The notes under the pieces are model-generated. The model did no database searches. It worked only from the letters and a program-made list of their open reading frames with translations, and was not told where the DNA came from. Positions 42,486 to 53,200 of a stretch of 64,000 nucleotides of DNA are shown here, piece by piece; position 1 is the first letter of the stretch; each line of letters begins with the position of its first letter. Made by a program: the position numbers and the translations under genes. Where the stretch lies: assembly GCA_033725935.1 (NCBI GenBank), contig MU867062.1:1-64000 (forward strand), read 5' to 3'. The DNA comes from Cladorrhinum sp. PSN259. Taxonomy: Eukaryota > Ascomycota > Sordariomycetes > Sordariales > Podosporaceae.

Positions 42486-44003
42486 ATGCGCTTCATCTCG
42501 ACAGTTCTTGCGGCGGCGTCGGTCGTCGCCGCTGCTCCCGACGGCGCCCTCGAGAGCCGGCAAGCGTCCACCATCACGGTAGACCTCACCAAGACCTATC
42601 AGAAAATGGATGGTTTCGGCTTCAGTTTGGCCTTCCAGCGCGCCAACCTAATCACCAACATGTCGGATAAGACCAAGCAGCGTGAGTTGCTAGACTTGCT
42701 CTTTAATAGGACCAGTGGCGCTGGTTTCACGATCATCCGCAACGGCATCGGCTCGACCCCGAACAGCAACTCAGATTTCATGAACACCATTGCACCGAAC
42801 AACCCGGGCGGGCCCAAGGCGACACCTCAGTATGTGTGGGATGAGAAGGACTCTGGTCAGCTGTGGGTGTCACAGGAGGCAGTCAAAACCTATGGCGTCA
42901 AGCAGATCTATGCAAGTCAGTCAATGATCATCCCCTAATCTCTTACCTGGCACACTAATCAACCTCATTTAGATGCCTGGAGCGCCCCAGGTTATATGAA
43001 GACCAACGGCCGTGACACGAACGGCGGCAATCTCTGCGGCGTCCCCGGTGCCAGCTGCTCTTCAGGAGACTGGCGTCAAGCCTACGCCGACTACCTCGTG
43101 GCATATATCAAATTTTACGCCGAAGCCGGCGTCAACATCACCCACCTGGGGTTCCTCAACGAGCCTGACTACACAGCTTCATACGCGTCCATGCAATCCA
43201 ACGGCAACCAAGCCGCCGACTTCATCAAGGTGCTCTACCCGACACTCGAGGCAGCGGGCCTCAGCGAACAGGTTGGCATCGCCTGCTGTGAATCCATGGG
43301 TTGGGGCAACAATGTCAACATGATTAACGCCATCCGTTCGGCTGGTCAAGAAGCTCGCCTCAAGGCCGTCACCTCCCATACCTACCAGGGTGGTCCGTCA
43401 GGTCCCATGAACTCCCGTAACCCCGTTTGGTTCTCAGAGCAGTGCGATCTCAATGGACAGTGGACTACCTCGTGGTATTCCAACGGCGGCGCGGGCGAGG
43501 GCTTGACCTGGGCAAACAACGTGTACTCGGCTGTGGTGAACTACAATGCTTCCGGGTATCTGTACTGGGAGGGTGTGCAGTGGCCTAACCCCAACACCAA
43601 CGAAAAGATGATCAAAGTGGACAACCGCACGAATACATATGAGGTGTCCAAGAGGCTGTGGGCGCTTGCTAACTGGTCGCGGTATGTCCGGCCGGGAGCG
43701 TTGAGGGTTGGTAGCTCGGGAGGAACCGGTGTTCGGACTGCTGCGTTCAAGAATGAGGACGGAACTATTGCTGTGATTGCTATCAGCACGAGCGGCTCAG
43801 CATCGAATGTGAACATCAAGATTGCCGGCGGAACGACTCCGGCGTACGTTCAGGCTTTTGTTTCGGATTCGACCAGGAATGCAGCAAGCACAGCGGCTAC
43901 GCTGGCTGACGATGGAACGATTTCTGGAAGTGTGGCAGCACGGTCCATAACGACATTTTTCATACTGCCTGCTGGTGGAAAGCAGCAACAAAAGGTAGGT
44001 TAG
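42486..44003 (+). CDS. Secreted glycoside hydrolase family 30 (likely subfamily 7 xylanase), 486 aa
   Basis: Two exons, 42486-42915 and 42973-44003 (1461 nt), intron GTCAGT/TAG. Residues 1-17 form a signal peptide (MRFISTVLAAASVVAA), followed by a short propeptide-like stretch. The mature protein has the GH30 (beta/alpha)8 barrel: QKMDGFGFSLAFQRA, GFTIIRNGIGST, NAWSAPGYMKTN. The acid/base Glu207 is in GFLNEPDY and the nucleophile Glu299 in WFSEQCD. The C-terminal part is the family's beta-domain. The NEPDYTASY and SEQCDLNGQW context points to subfamily 7, whose fungal members include endoxylanases, glucuronoxylanases and xylobiohydrolases; which one this is cannot be told. There is no carbohydrate-binding module. 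The gene ends 239 bp before THI6. Confidence 0.92.
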
Positions 44004-44242
44004 AGCAGCCTAGGTAGAGGAAAGTTGCGATGAGGTTGGTCGCCGTCCAATGAAATTACCAAATATGGTACAATTCTCTGCCAAGATGCACAGTGCGACA
44101 ATGTCACCTTCCAAGGAAAAGCTTCCCCCCACACCAGCCAACCCCCTCCCCCACCATGAATGGAAGCTCTCTCTTGTCCTGAACTTGCCATCTATTTTTT
44201 CAAGCAACTCAAGCAGAACCTTTCATTTAAAAGCCTTTCAGA

Positions 44243-45981
44243 ATGGGAAAACCAGCCGTTGATTACGTATTATATCTAGTCACAGACTCAACGCCGGCGA
44301 TCCTGGGCAACAAATCCATCTTCCATGTCGTCGAGGAGTCGCTCAAGGGTGGGGTGACCATTGTACAACTTCGCGAGAAGAAAGGCGACACTGGGGAATT
44401 GATTACAACCGCAAAGAAACTCCTCGAAATCACTCGCAAATATAACGTGCCACTGCTGATCAACGACCGTATCGATGTTGCTCTGGCTGTTGGATGCGAG
44501 GGCGTGCATATCGGACAGGATGATATGGGTGAGTTGTAGACTGAAAACCTCTCAAAAGAGATATTGGCTCACAAGTCATGGTAGAATTGTCCACCGCAAG
44601 GAAACTGCTAGGCCCTGATGCGATTATCGGCGTCACAGTTAGCAATGTGGCTGAGGCACTGAAGGCTTGTGAAGGGGGTGCGGATTACCTTGGTATTGGC
44701 ACTGTCTATGCCACTCCGACGTGAGTATTCCCCGGACACGGATAGGAGAGGGCTAGGTATCTGACCATGACACAGAAAGACCAACACCAAGGAAATCATC
44801 GGGGCTGCTGGAGTACGCCACATCTTGGAGGCAATTGCCGACGCTAGATACACAACCCAAACTGTATGCATCGGCGGCATCAACGAGACCAACCTCCAAC
44901 GCATCCTCTATCAAAGTGGTGCCGAAAAGAAGAAGCTAGATGGCGTCGCCGTCGTGAGTGCCATCATGGCTGCCCCAGAGCCCGACACTGCCGCTCGACA
45001 TCTCCTCGGGCTTGTCAAAAGCCAGCCACCATTTGTACACGCCGGGCCGGAAAAGGGGCTGGAGGCTGTCGATTGCACGGGGATAATCAGCCTCGTACCC
45101 GCCATCATCAAAAAGGTTCACGAGACGACACCCCTTTCCCACAATATGACCAACCTCGTCGTACAAAACTTTGCGGCAAATGTCGCCCTGGCCGCGGGCG
45201 CATCGCCAATAATGGCAAACTACGGAGAGGAGGCCCCTGACCTGTGTAAACTTGGAGGCTCTTTAGTCATCAATATGGGCACGGTGACCCCTGAGGGATT
45301 GCTTAACTATTACAAGGCACTTAAGGCCTATAACCAGATTGGGCGGCCTGTCGTGTTTGATCCAGTTGGGTAGGTAGTCCTCAAATCCCCTCAAGCTTCG
45401 TCTTTACTTGCTGACTCCAACATAGTGCCGGAGCAACTGCTGTGCGTCGAGAGGCCGTCAGGTCCATCCTGGCCAACGGCTACCTTGATATCATCAAGGG
45501 GAACGAAGGCGAAATCAGAACCGTATTTGGCAACGACGAAGCGATCCAGCAAAGGGGTGTTGATAGTACCAGCACCCTTGATCATTTGCAAAAAGCCAAG
45601 CTGGTCAAAAGTCTCGCATTGAGGGAGAAGAACGTGGTCGTCATGACAGGCAAGGTAGACTATGTCAGCGATGGCAAGCGAACGTTTCTGATCGAGAACG
45701 GCCATAGTTATCTTGGTATTGTAACCGGAACGGGCTGCACCCTCGGCACAGCCATCTCAGCTGCGTTGGCCGTACATACCAAGGACAAACTCGCAGCCGC
45801 CATTGCGGCTATCCTGCACTTTGAGATTGCTGCCGAGCTGGCCGCAGTTCAGCCCGAAGTCAAGGGGCCTGGTACATTTGTTCCCGCCTTCTTGGACCAG
45901 CTTTATGCCATTCGGCTGGCCACCGGGAACGGTGACTTGTCATGGTTGGAGAAGGCAAAGCTTCTCTGGTGTCCAACCTAG
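44243..45981 (+). CDS. THI6: Thiamine phosphate synthase / hydroxyethylthiazole kinase, bifunctional, 523 aa
   Basis: Four exons: 44243-44528, 44585-44720, 44776-45369 and 45426-45981 (1572 nt), all GT-AG. The N-terminal half is thiamine-phosphate synthase, which joins the pyrimidine and thiazole phosphates. It shows YLVTDS, TIVQLREK, LLINDRIDVALAVGCEGVHIGQDD, DYLGIGTVYATPTK and CIGGINE. The C-terminal half is hydroxyethylthiazole kinase for salvage: NMTNLVVQNFAANVALAAGASPIM, VFDPVGAGAT, NEGEI and the anion-hole GTGCTLGTAISA. This fusion is normal in fungi. The leader and first intron lack the CUGAGA core of a TPP riboswitch as far as I can see. Cytosolic. Confidence 0.97.
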
Positions 45982-46671
45982 AGCAGTCATTTTCTATGGT
46001 TGCGACTACTAAAGCACAATTCCCACTTCGACTGATATGATATTGACTTCGATTTGTGAATGAAAAGGGGTTGAAAGAAAAATACATATGCGGACACAGT
46101 AGTCGGAAGGATGCTTCTAGGTTCTTGGGTTGATATCCCCCCTGCCCCTGAGTGTGTGATAGGGGGTGTTTGTATTCAGTCCGGGGCGCATGGGCATTGC
46201 TTCCGACGTCAAGAAGAGGAGGGAGCTGATTGCCAACACCAACAAAACTCGCACCATTCTACGCAACCCATGGGCAGGTTCTGTGCATTTTTCGTATATG
46301 TGAAGTCAGCTCAGCTCAGCTAACACCCAGTCCTCTCCGTCTCAAATTTGTATGGCAGGGTTTGCGACAACATATTCTAGACTGATACTTGCAACTGCCG
46401 ACCTGCAGTCAGCTCACCGGGCATCACATCAGACTGCAAAGAACAGGAGCTCTGTCGATCCGGAGCAAGCGGAGGCCGAAGTGAGTACTCGCGCGATGAT
46501 TTTGCACAATTTGCACCTTATCCGGTCCTAAAAATGAGTCCAGGCCACCAGCATCTGAAGTTCTCCGACTTTTTCTGATGATGATATTATCCGATCCTTG
46601 GGCATCGGAAGTTAGGTTGACAGTCAGGATCTTCAAATTCCCTGCCCCAGCTGGCGAACCTAGAACCTCCG

Positions 46672-46698
46672 ATATGATATGACTGTTTCATATTATAT
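46672..46698. repeat. 11-bp inverted repeat, hairpin candidate
   Basis: Arms ATATGATATGA (46672-46682) and TCATATTATAT (46688-46698) match at 10 of 11 positions around a 5-nt loop. A second gatatgatat copy follows at 46711-46720. Non-coding, about 0.7 kb after THI6. Confidence 0.8.
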
Positions 46699-49174
46699 GA
46701 CACCTTTTATGATATGATATAGCCAGGAAGGCAAATAGACAGACACAACAAAACGGCTAAACACCAGGACGAAGATCTTGCCTAACCCAGACAAACCTAC
46801 ATCCAGCCCAACAAATCTGTAACCGACGACAGTCACAACCATAGGCATTCAAACATGGCTCTGTAACAGAACAAGCGAAAAATGAGGCTGGCTGGATCTC
46901 TCTTTTTGTAAAGACCTGCATGCTCTCTTGTTATTCTATGTACATTCTCCAATTTACCACCCAAACACCACAACCGCAGTCTCGGTAACCATGGAACGAT
47001 ATCTTCAACATCCGAAGTAAATAAGTCCAGAAGTGAACAAGCAACAAGCCACAATATACTACCCTACCGCCGCAGACGTTCGATATTCCGGGCCATAATC
47101 CTAATGCTAACGGCCCGAAAGCACCAAAAGGAAGTCCGGTCAGAATATTGACCAAAACGGCGAAGAGATAGCTGAACAACTGCAAAAAGACCAATCTCAT
47201 GAACCAGACATCTCCCACACCCAACAAGAATGCAACCCATACCAAAAGAAGAGTCCAGGCGCTCAAGGACGGGAAGACTAAACAAACCCGCTCGGCGGAA
47301 CCGGATCCTGCATTGTTGCGTTATGTATTGTCTCCCCCTTACCAAATCCGAGCGAACCGTGGATTCAGGAGTGGCACAGGCACAGGAGTCAGGCACGGCG
47401 GCGGCGGGTGAGCGGGAGCAATGTTCTTGGTCCAACCCAACGATAGGAGGGCTTTCAGCGATGAACCCGACCGGGCGGGTGGTCAAAAACTCTCTTCATG
47501 ACTGTCATGATTATGATGTGGTACTGCACGAATTCTTTGTGTCTGAGGTGTGGCTAATACTAACACAGCAGACTGTAGTTACACAAGTCAGCTCGCAGCA
47601 ACCATTCCCCCCATCTTCCGTTCTCTGCGCCGTCTACACTAGCTATCCCACGCCGTCCGCACCATTTTCTCACCTGCTGGTAGGCAGATCTCGCCTCCTG
47701 ATCTCAGGATACCTCACAAAAAAGAAGTCTTTAGAGGGTTTAAAAAAGGGTTCGGGCAGCTCCGAGTCAATTCGTTGCCGTTGTAAAAGCCAAGCCACCC
47801 GACAGGCAGTCTTTTTGTCTTTGGCATTTCCGTTTTAAAAGTCATGTCCCGGAGACACACCGAGAGCAACTCTGTTTGCAAACGCTGCACGCCAGCTCCC
47901 CGCTCCATTTCATCGACGATAATGACAATGATGATGAGCGGGTCTGCACTCGTGTTTACACAACGAGTGTCGGATTCCTTCCAGGTAGCACCATTTCACC
48001 CCCCGAATAGAACCCCTCCCCCAAGCTCGCCGTTCCGTCGTTTTACTAGCCGGATACCCCTCCACACTACTCCCTAGCAGGTACACATTGTTCTGTTTGT
48101 TATACCTGATCGTGGGTCCCTTCTCATCAGGCACCTACATAAAAACTAAACCTTACGGATACATACTGCGCATATGCACTCCATCACACATCCTCAAAGA
48201 GGAGTCCGAGGGTATCATGCCATCCAATTCTGCCGTTTTGATATTTCATCGCGCCCCCTACGTAGCCCCCTCTCGGATACATATATCACATCCGGCAGGT
48301 TGGAAGCTGCAGTAGCTCTGCATTTGCATTCTCACGTGAATTATCATTGGAGGAACCACAGTTCAAGAAAACCAACCAACCAACCAACTTTCTGCACCTT
48401 TTCCACACTTCCCGTTTCTTTTTTCGTCGTAGCCACTTAAAGTGTGACTGGAAGATGCAGTATTTTGGAGGAAAATAGCCCCTTTGGGGAGTTTTAGTGT
48501 CGAGCCGTAGAATACTACAGGACCCTCTTTGACAACGGGAAGAACAAAAGCGACGGAAAAGAAAGCAAGAAACAAGCAAACCGGAAGCGCAATACCGCAC
48601 GGCTCCCGTCCGTGGGATTGCAGGGAATTACTACACTACAGACCTATTGAGCATTGAGAGAGGCATCGACGCACCGAGGCCCCTTACACAAACCCCGTGA
48701 TACTAACCATTCCAAGCAGTATAACTGAATACTTGGCAGTATGCAGGAAACGAAATAAGTGCAAATCACTTCACAAAGCCTCTCTCATTATGCCCTATCA
48801 TAAAGTCAACAACAACAACTCTATGAATCCCATCCTCTACCTTTATCCCAACCAAGTCAAACAGTACAGTCAGTACAAGAAGACCCCCGCGTCGTCCTCC
48901 TGTCAAACCCCCATGAGCAAGGGGCAACTCGGACACCTCCCAGAATCCGAGAGAGAAATCCAAAAAAATCCTTCGATAGTCCCATCGATAAAGTTATCAG
49001 CTGTCATCAAAACTTTCTCACAAGGCAGGGAGGGTAGCGTAGGGGGTAATTGTCCGCGAATGCACATTACATTCATCACCACGCACATCACATGGTGCAT
49101 TCTTATCAAGAAACTTTATTTTAGCAGGGAGGCTTTCCAACATGGCTCTTTTTCCCGCCGTCGGGTCTAAGCCT

Positions 49175-49194
49175 AAAAAAAAAAAAAAAAAAAA
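49175..49194. repeat. A20 homopolymer
   Basis: Twenty uninterrupted A in the gene desert, without a recognisable element upstream and without obvious target-site duplication. A further A-rich stretch follows at about 49254-49279. Confidence 0.9.
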
Positions 49195-49856
49195 GGGAAC
49201 CAGATCGTGATTGAGATGGATCTTGATTTCACTTTCTCTTCCCCTTGCCAAAAAGAAAAAAAAATAAAAAATAAAAAAAATCCCACACACACGCCCCCCC
49301 CCTTCTCCTCCCCTACCCCCTACTCCGTACCCCCTTCCTTCCATCTTCCCCTTCCATCTTCTTTTTGTCTTAAAAACCTATTCCCCGTTTAACACTATAC
49401 CCTTCCATTTCTAGCGTATAACCAATAGATACTTCTTTTCCCCGGCCCCCGTCCCCTGCCCTACACTAACATTTCCACCCCGGGGCCGCCTCGTCAAGTT
49501 TCATTTCTTTTTTATAAATCTTCTAAATAATCCTTGAACGGCAAAAGCGAAGCTTCTCTCCCTAGCAATTCTTTTCAAGGGTTCACTTGGGAATTGGAAA
49601 ACCGAAGCCGATGTCCAGAATAGGTAAAGTTTCTTATCATGTCGGGGTTCTTTGCCTTGCCCCGTTCCTTCTTTTCTCTCTGCCTCTGCCTCTGGCTCTG
49701 GCTCTCTGCCGGTGGGTGCAGATTTGTCGCACAGACGCTCGGTAAAGCTCTTCAAGCTCTGGTCTGCCGTGAAGAATGGAACCGCACGGTCGTTTGGCAC
49801 AAGGACCTTTTTCTCCAACTGCCATGAAGAGGGTTGTATTCCGTTCTGTTAAAGGC

Positions 49857-49873
49857 CCATCCATCCATCCATC
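49857..49873. repeat. (CCAT)n microsatellite, first block
   Basis: Four CCAT units. The same unit returns 320 bp downstream at 50191-50250. Confidence 0.9.
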
Positions 49874-50190
49874 GATTGGGGGGTTTTATTTTTTATTTTT
49901 TTGGTTAGTGATATTATATTGTTTATGTTCTCGGGTGATAAAAGAGTTTGATACTGTGTTCTGTCTTCCGGGTCTCCGTATCTGACCGGGTCCGTTATCC
50001 ATCTTTGTACTCCGTACCACATCAATCGTTGGCTGCCGTTGCGTGGCTGCGTGGAAAGATTGGTCGTGCAGATACCGTATGGCATGCTTCCTCTTGCGTC
50101 AGTGGCTCTACAGTTAATTGGTCAATCTCAGAAATTCTCAAGTGGGGTGAGTGACACAGTGAGCAAAAAAGTTGGAGAGCTCCGAATCCT

Positions 50191-50250
50191 CCATCCATCC
50201 ATCCATCCATCCATCCATCCATCAATCCATCCATCCATCAATCCATCAAT
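50191..50250. repeat. (CCAT)n microsatellite, long block with CAAT interruptions
   Basis: About eight perfect CCAT units, followed by alternating CCAT and CAAT units. It lies in the gene desert. Confidence 0.95.
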
Positions 50251-53200
50251 CCTCCTCTGTTTCTTTTCCCCAGAAATATTCCCGTACCACGCTGAATGGG
50301 GCGGATAACAGAGAAAGAATCGTACTTCGACCTTGCTCAACCTTGTCAAAGTCTGTCTCCATTTTTTTCTCGGGGAAGAGCTTTGCAGTGGAGCTGGGCA
50401 CGGTGGAGAGAAAGAGGAGATGGAGGAGACAAAGTTCGGTTCAGTTCTTTCTTCTCCAAACGCCTCCTCCTCCTTCTCCTCACTGACGTCCAGACCCCCC
50501 TGAGTCCCTCCCTGTCAACTTGGGAGTGCCCTGTGCGGCAGTTGTTTGTCGTAACGCTTTTCGGCAACTCTGGAAGGGAGCGGGAAAGCTGGAGTGAGAG
50601 CCTGGTGTGACGCACACACAAACAAAAGTTGAGACTGACGATATCGTAAACCAAAAAAATTGTTAAGGAAATGCGATTGTTTGCCCATAGTGCATCCCAA
50701 ACAAACCAACTCAACTGCTGAGCCGGACGGAAACGGAACGGACGGACGGGCACAAGTTTCCTTCAAGATATAGAACTGGAGCCCAAAAAAAAAAAGAGCT
50801 GTCACTTGACACAGTTAGACCTTTCAAACTTTCTGTCAAACAAACGACGCCAAAGTGTCACCAACCCCAACTCTGACGCCTCGTCTTACACGCTCTCCGC
50901 TCCTTAGTGAGAAAGGGCGGGGGTTGCGGCGCTGCGATGATGCCCTCAGTCACACCGCTGCTGTGCTCTGCCGTGCCTAGATCTCCATCCTTCTCCTGGC
51001 CGCCCCTTGCTGAGGTTCCATAGCGGAGGAGGAGCACGAGCATTTCCAGGGGCGGGCCTGCTGAGGTAATTCTCACTCCTCTCGGATGCACCTTGCTGGC
51101 TTGCGATACGTAAAACCCATCCGGAAGATACAACCGAGAGTCTGTCTCGGCGGAAGGGGTATGCTGGGTACGGGTGGAAGGCTTGCGACAGACTGGAATA
51201 ATCCAGCCTTCGGATCGCTTGTTTGCACCATAACTTTGTTGGCATGCAAAGAGAACAATACCTATGCAAAAAGAGGATGAAGATAGACAACATAAACAAC
51301 AGGGCTAAAGTTCCGTAGAACAGGGGCGAAACAGGTTTCTGGGTCAAAGCAGATCATCATCAGCGGCTTAACCGAGGAGGATACCAATAATTTGTAGCCA
51401 TGGTGGTTGTGTCTCTCAATGTCTCACTGAGCCTTCTGCAAAGCCTCTCTTCGGAGGTTCCTGGCAGCGAAGAAACCAAAGAAAAGCAAAGGAAGGCCCA
51501 CGCCTGCCCTGCCAAGGATACCCAAGGCTAAGGAAAAACGAGCCGAAGGCTGCATGAAGAATGCGTCAGCAGCTTCTCAGACTATCAAAACGCTCGCACA
51601 CCAGTGACATGCAGCAAACGCATGAAAGACCAAGACACACCATTATCGCTGCCACTGCTAGCAATGGAATGCACGCTCTGTTCTCGCGTGGTTTGTAAGT
51701 GTGTGTGGCCTCAAAAGTCGGTCACCGTTTTTTTCCACCTGTCCTTCTTCTTGGACCCAGAAAGGCGGACGGACAGCCTTCGGAACCGTGGGGTCGAGGT
51801 TCTCCTAGTATACACTAGAACCCTGACCTTGTTTTTCTGGGCCCTTGCCCTTGCCCTTGGACCCATTCCCCTAGCTTAGCTCCAACATTCAACAGGGCTA
51901 AGTAGCGGAGCTCACAGGAGGCGAGGAATAGAGTCAAACTTTTGTTTCCTGGTCCTTGACAAACAGCCAAGGGCATTTGTTTTGACAGCGGCTGACAAGA
52001 AGCTGAACCGGAGATCAAGTTCGATCCTGCCCGTTCCATTGTTCCCGAAGAATCCACCTTGCGGCACTCGCAGTGAGAATGTAAAAGAAAAAAGAGAGGT
52101 TAAAGATTTGGATCGATGGTGAATTCGCGCAAAACCATACACAATAAACCAAATAGGAAGCTGATAGAAGGGAAGAAGCCACAGAAGGATGATCTTTGCT
52201 ATCTCCTTGCAGTAGCATATTTTTTTAGCGACAGCAGGGTCCGCGTACCTGCTTTTGCCTCGTGCCCTTTTTTTCCCAGTAGGAAACTAAGGAACAGATG
52301 GCCGGATTTCTTACTACACGTGGGAAGGGAGGGATCCTCTGTCTTCCGACGTCGAGCTCATGGCCTATCATCCTTGAGGTGTCGGTGTCGGTGTCGAGGA
52401 CAGGGCAAGAAAGAATGGGTGTCACATGACAGATGACTCCATTATCGTTTCCGTTAACCGGCTCTCAAGGCCGCCGCGCGCGTTGTTGTTTTGAAGGCAA
52501 GGGGAAGCAATAAACCGGCGCGTTTCTGCTCTGCCGCTTAGTGCCTCCGGACGCCGCCTGGCCCACCGGCGGAGAAACGGCGCTGATCCCCCTTGAGTTG
52601 ACATGTTGACGGACAGCTCCACCGTTTCCGCCGAACGAGAGCCAAAGGCTCAAGAAAAAGAACGGGTTGCTTTGGCAGCAGGGCTGGCCGGCGATATCAT
52701 GACTTCAGACATAAGATCTGTCGATGCTAGCTCCAAGACAGGGCTGCGACTAGAGCGCGATGTCACGTCTCAGGAGGCGAGAGAGATGCTAGATATGGCT
52801 AACCCAATAGCTTGCCCGGCTCGACCTACCGGTCTACGAGTAAACTGTCGCATTCCCCATCGAGGCTGCCACCTCACGGAGCTTACGTCGCCTTGATGGG
52901 TTGTAGCCTTTACTTGATCCCTCCACGTTTTTATTGATTGCCGTGTTTGTGGGGTCCTCAAGGGTGAAAAATCTCTATTCAATCTTCTTCAAATTCCGAC
53001 CTTTCAGTTTCCACTTGGTTGGCAAATAGTTTCATCTCCATAAAACATGCCTTCTGTCGTATAAAAACGGTGAGGCTGTGTCGCAATAAAAATGAATTGC
53101 TCATGTCGATTGAGGTTGCAATCCCTAATTGGCCAAATCACCCAATCACCAGCCGAAACACCTTAAACTTGTGCCGCTAAGAACGGTCGGCTTAGGTATA

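Noticed and set aside
44004..44584. TPP riboswitch in the THI6 leader or first intron
   Set aside because: I looked for the CUGAGA core and matching helices and saw none; such riboswitches are known in other fungal thiamine genes.
47230..47838. 202-codon plus frame in the gene desert
   Set aside because: Mixed low-complexity translation, no motif, overlapped by an equally long frame on the other strand.
48700..49194. Retroposon ending in the A20 tract
   Set aside because: No RNA polymerase III-like box, no recognisable body and no target-site duplication around the A run.
51900..52040. GTTCGATCC word resembling a tRNA B box
   Set aside because: No matching A box or cloverleaf arms could be drawn around it.
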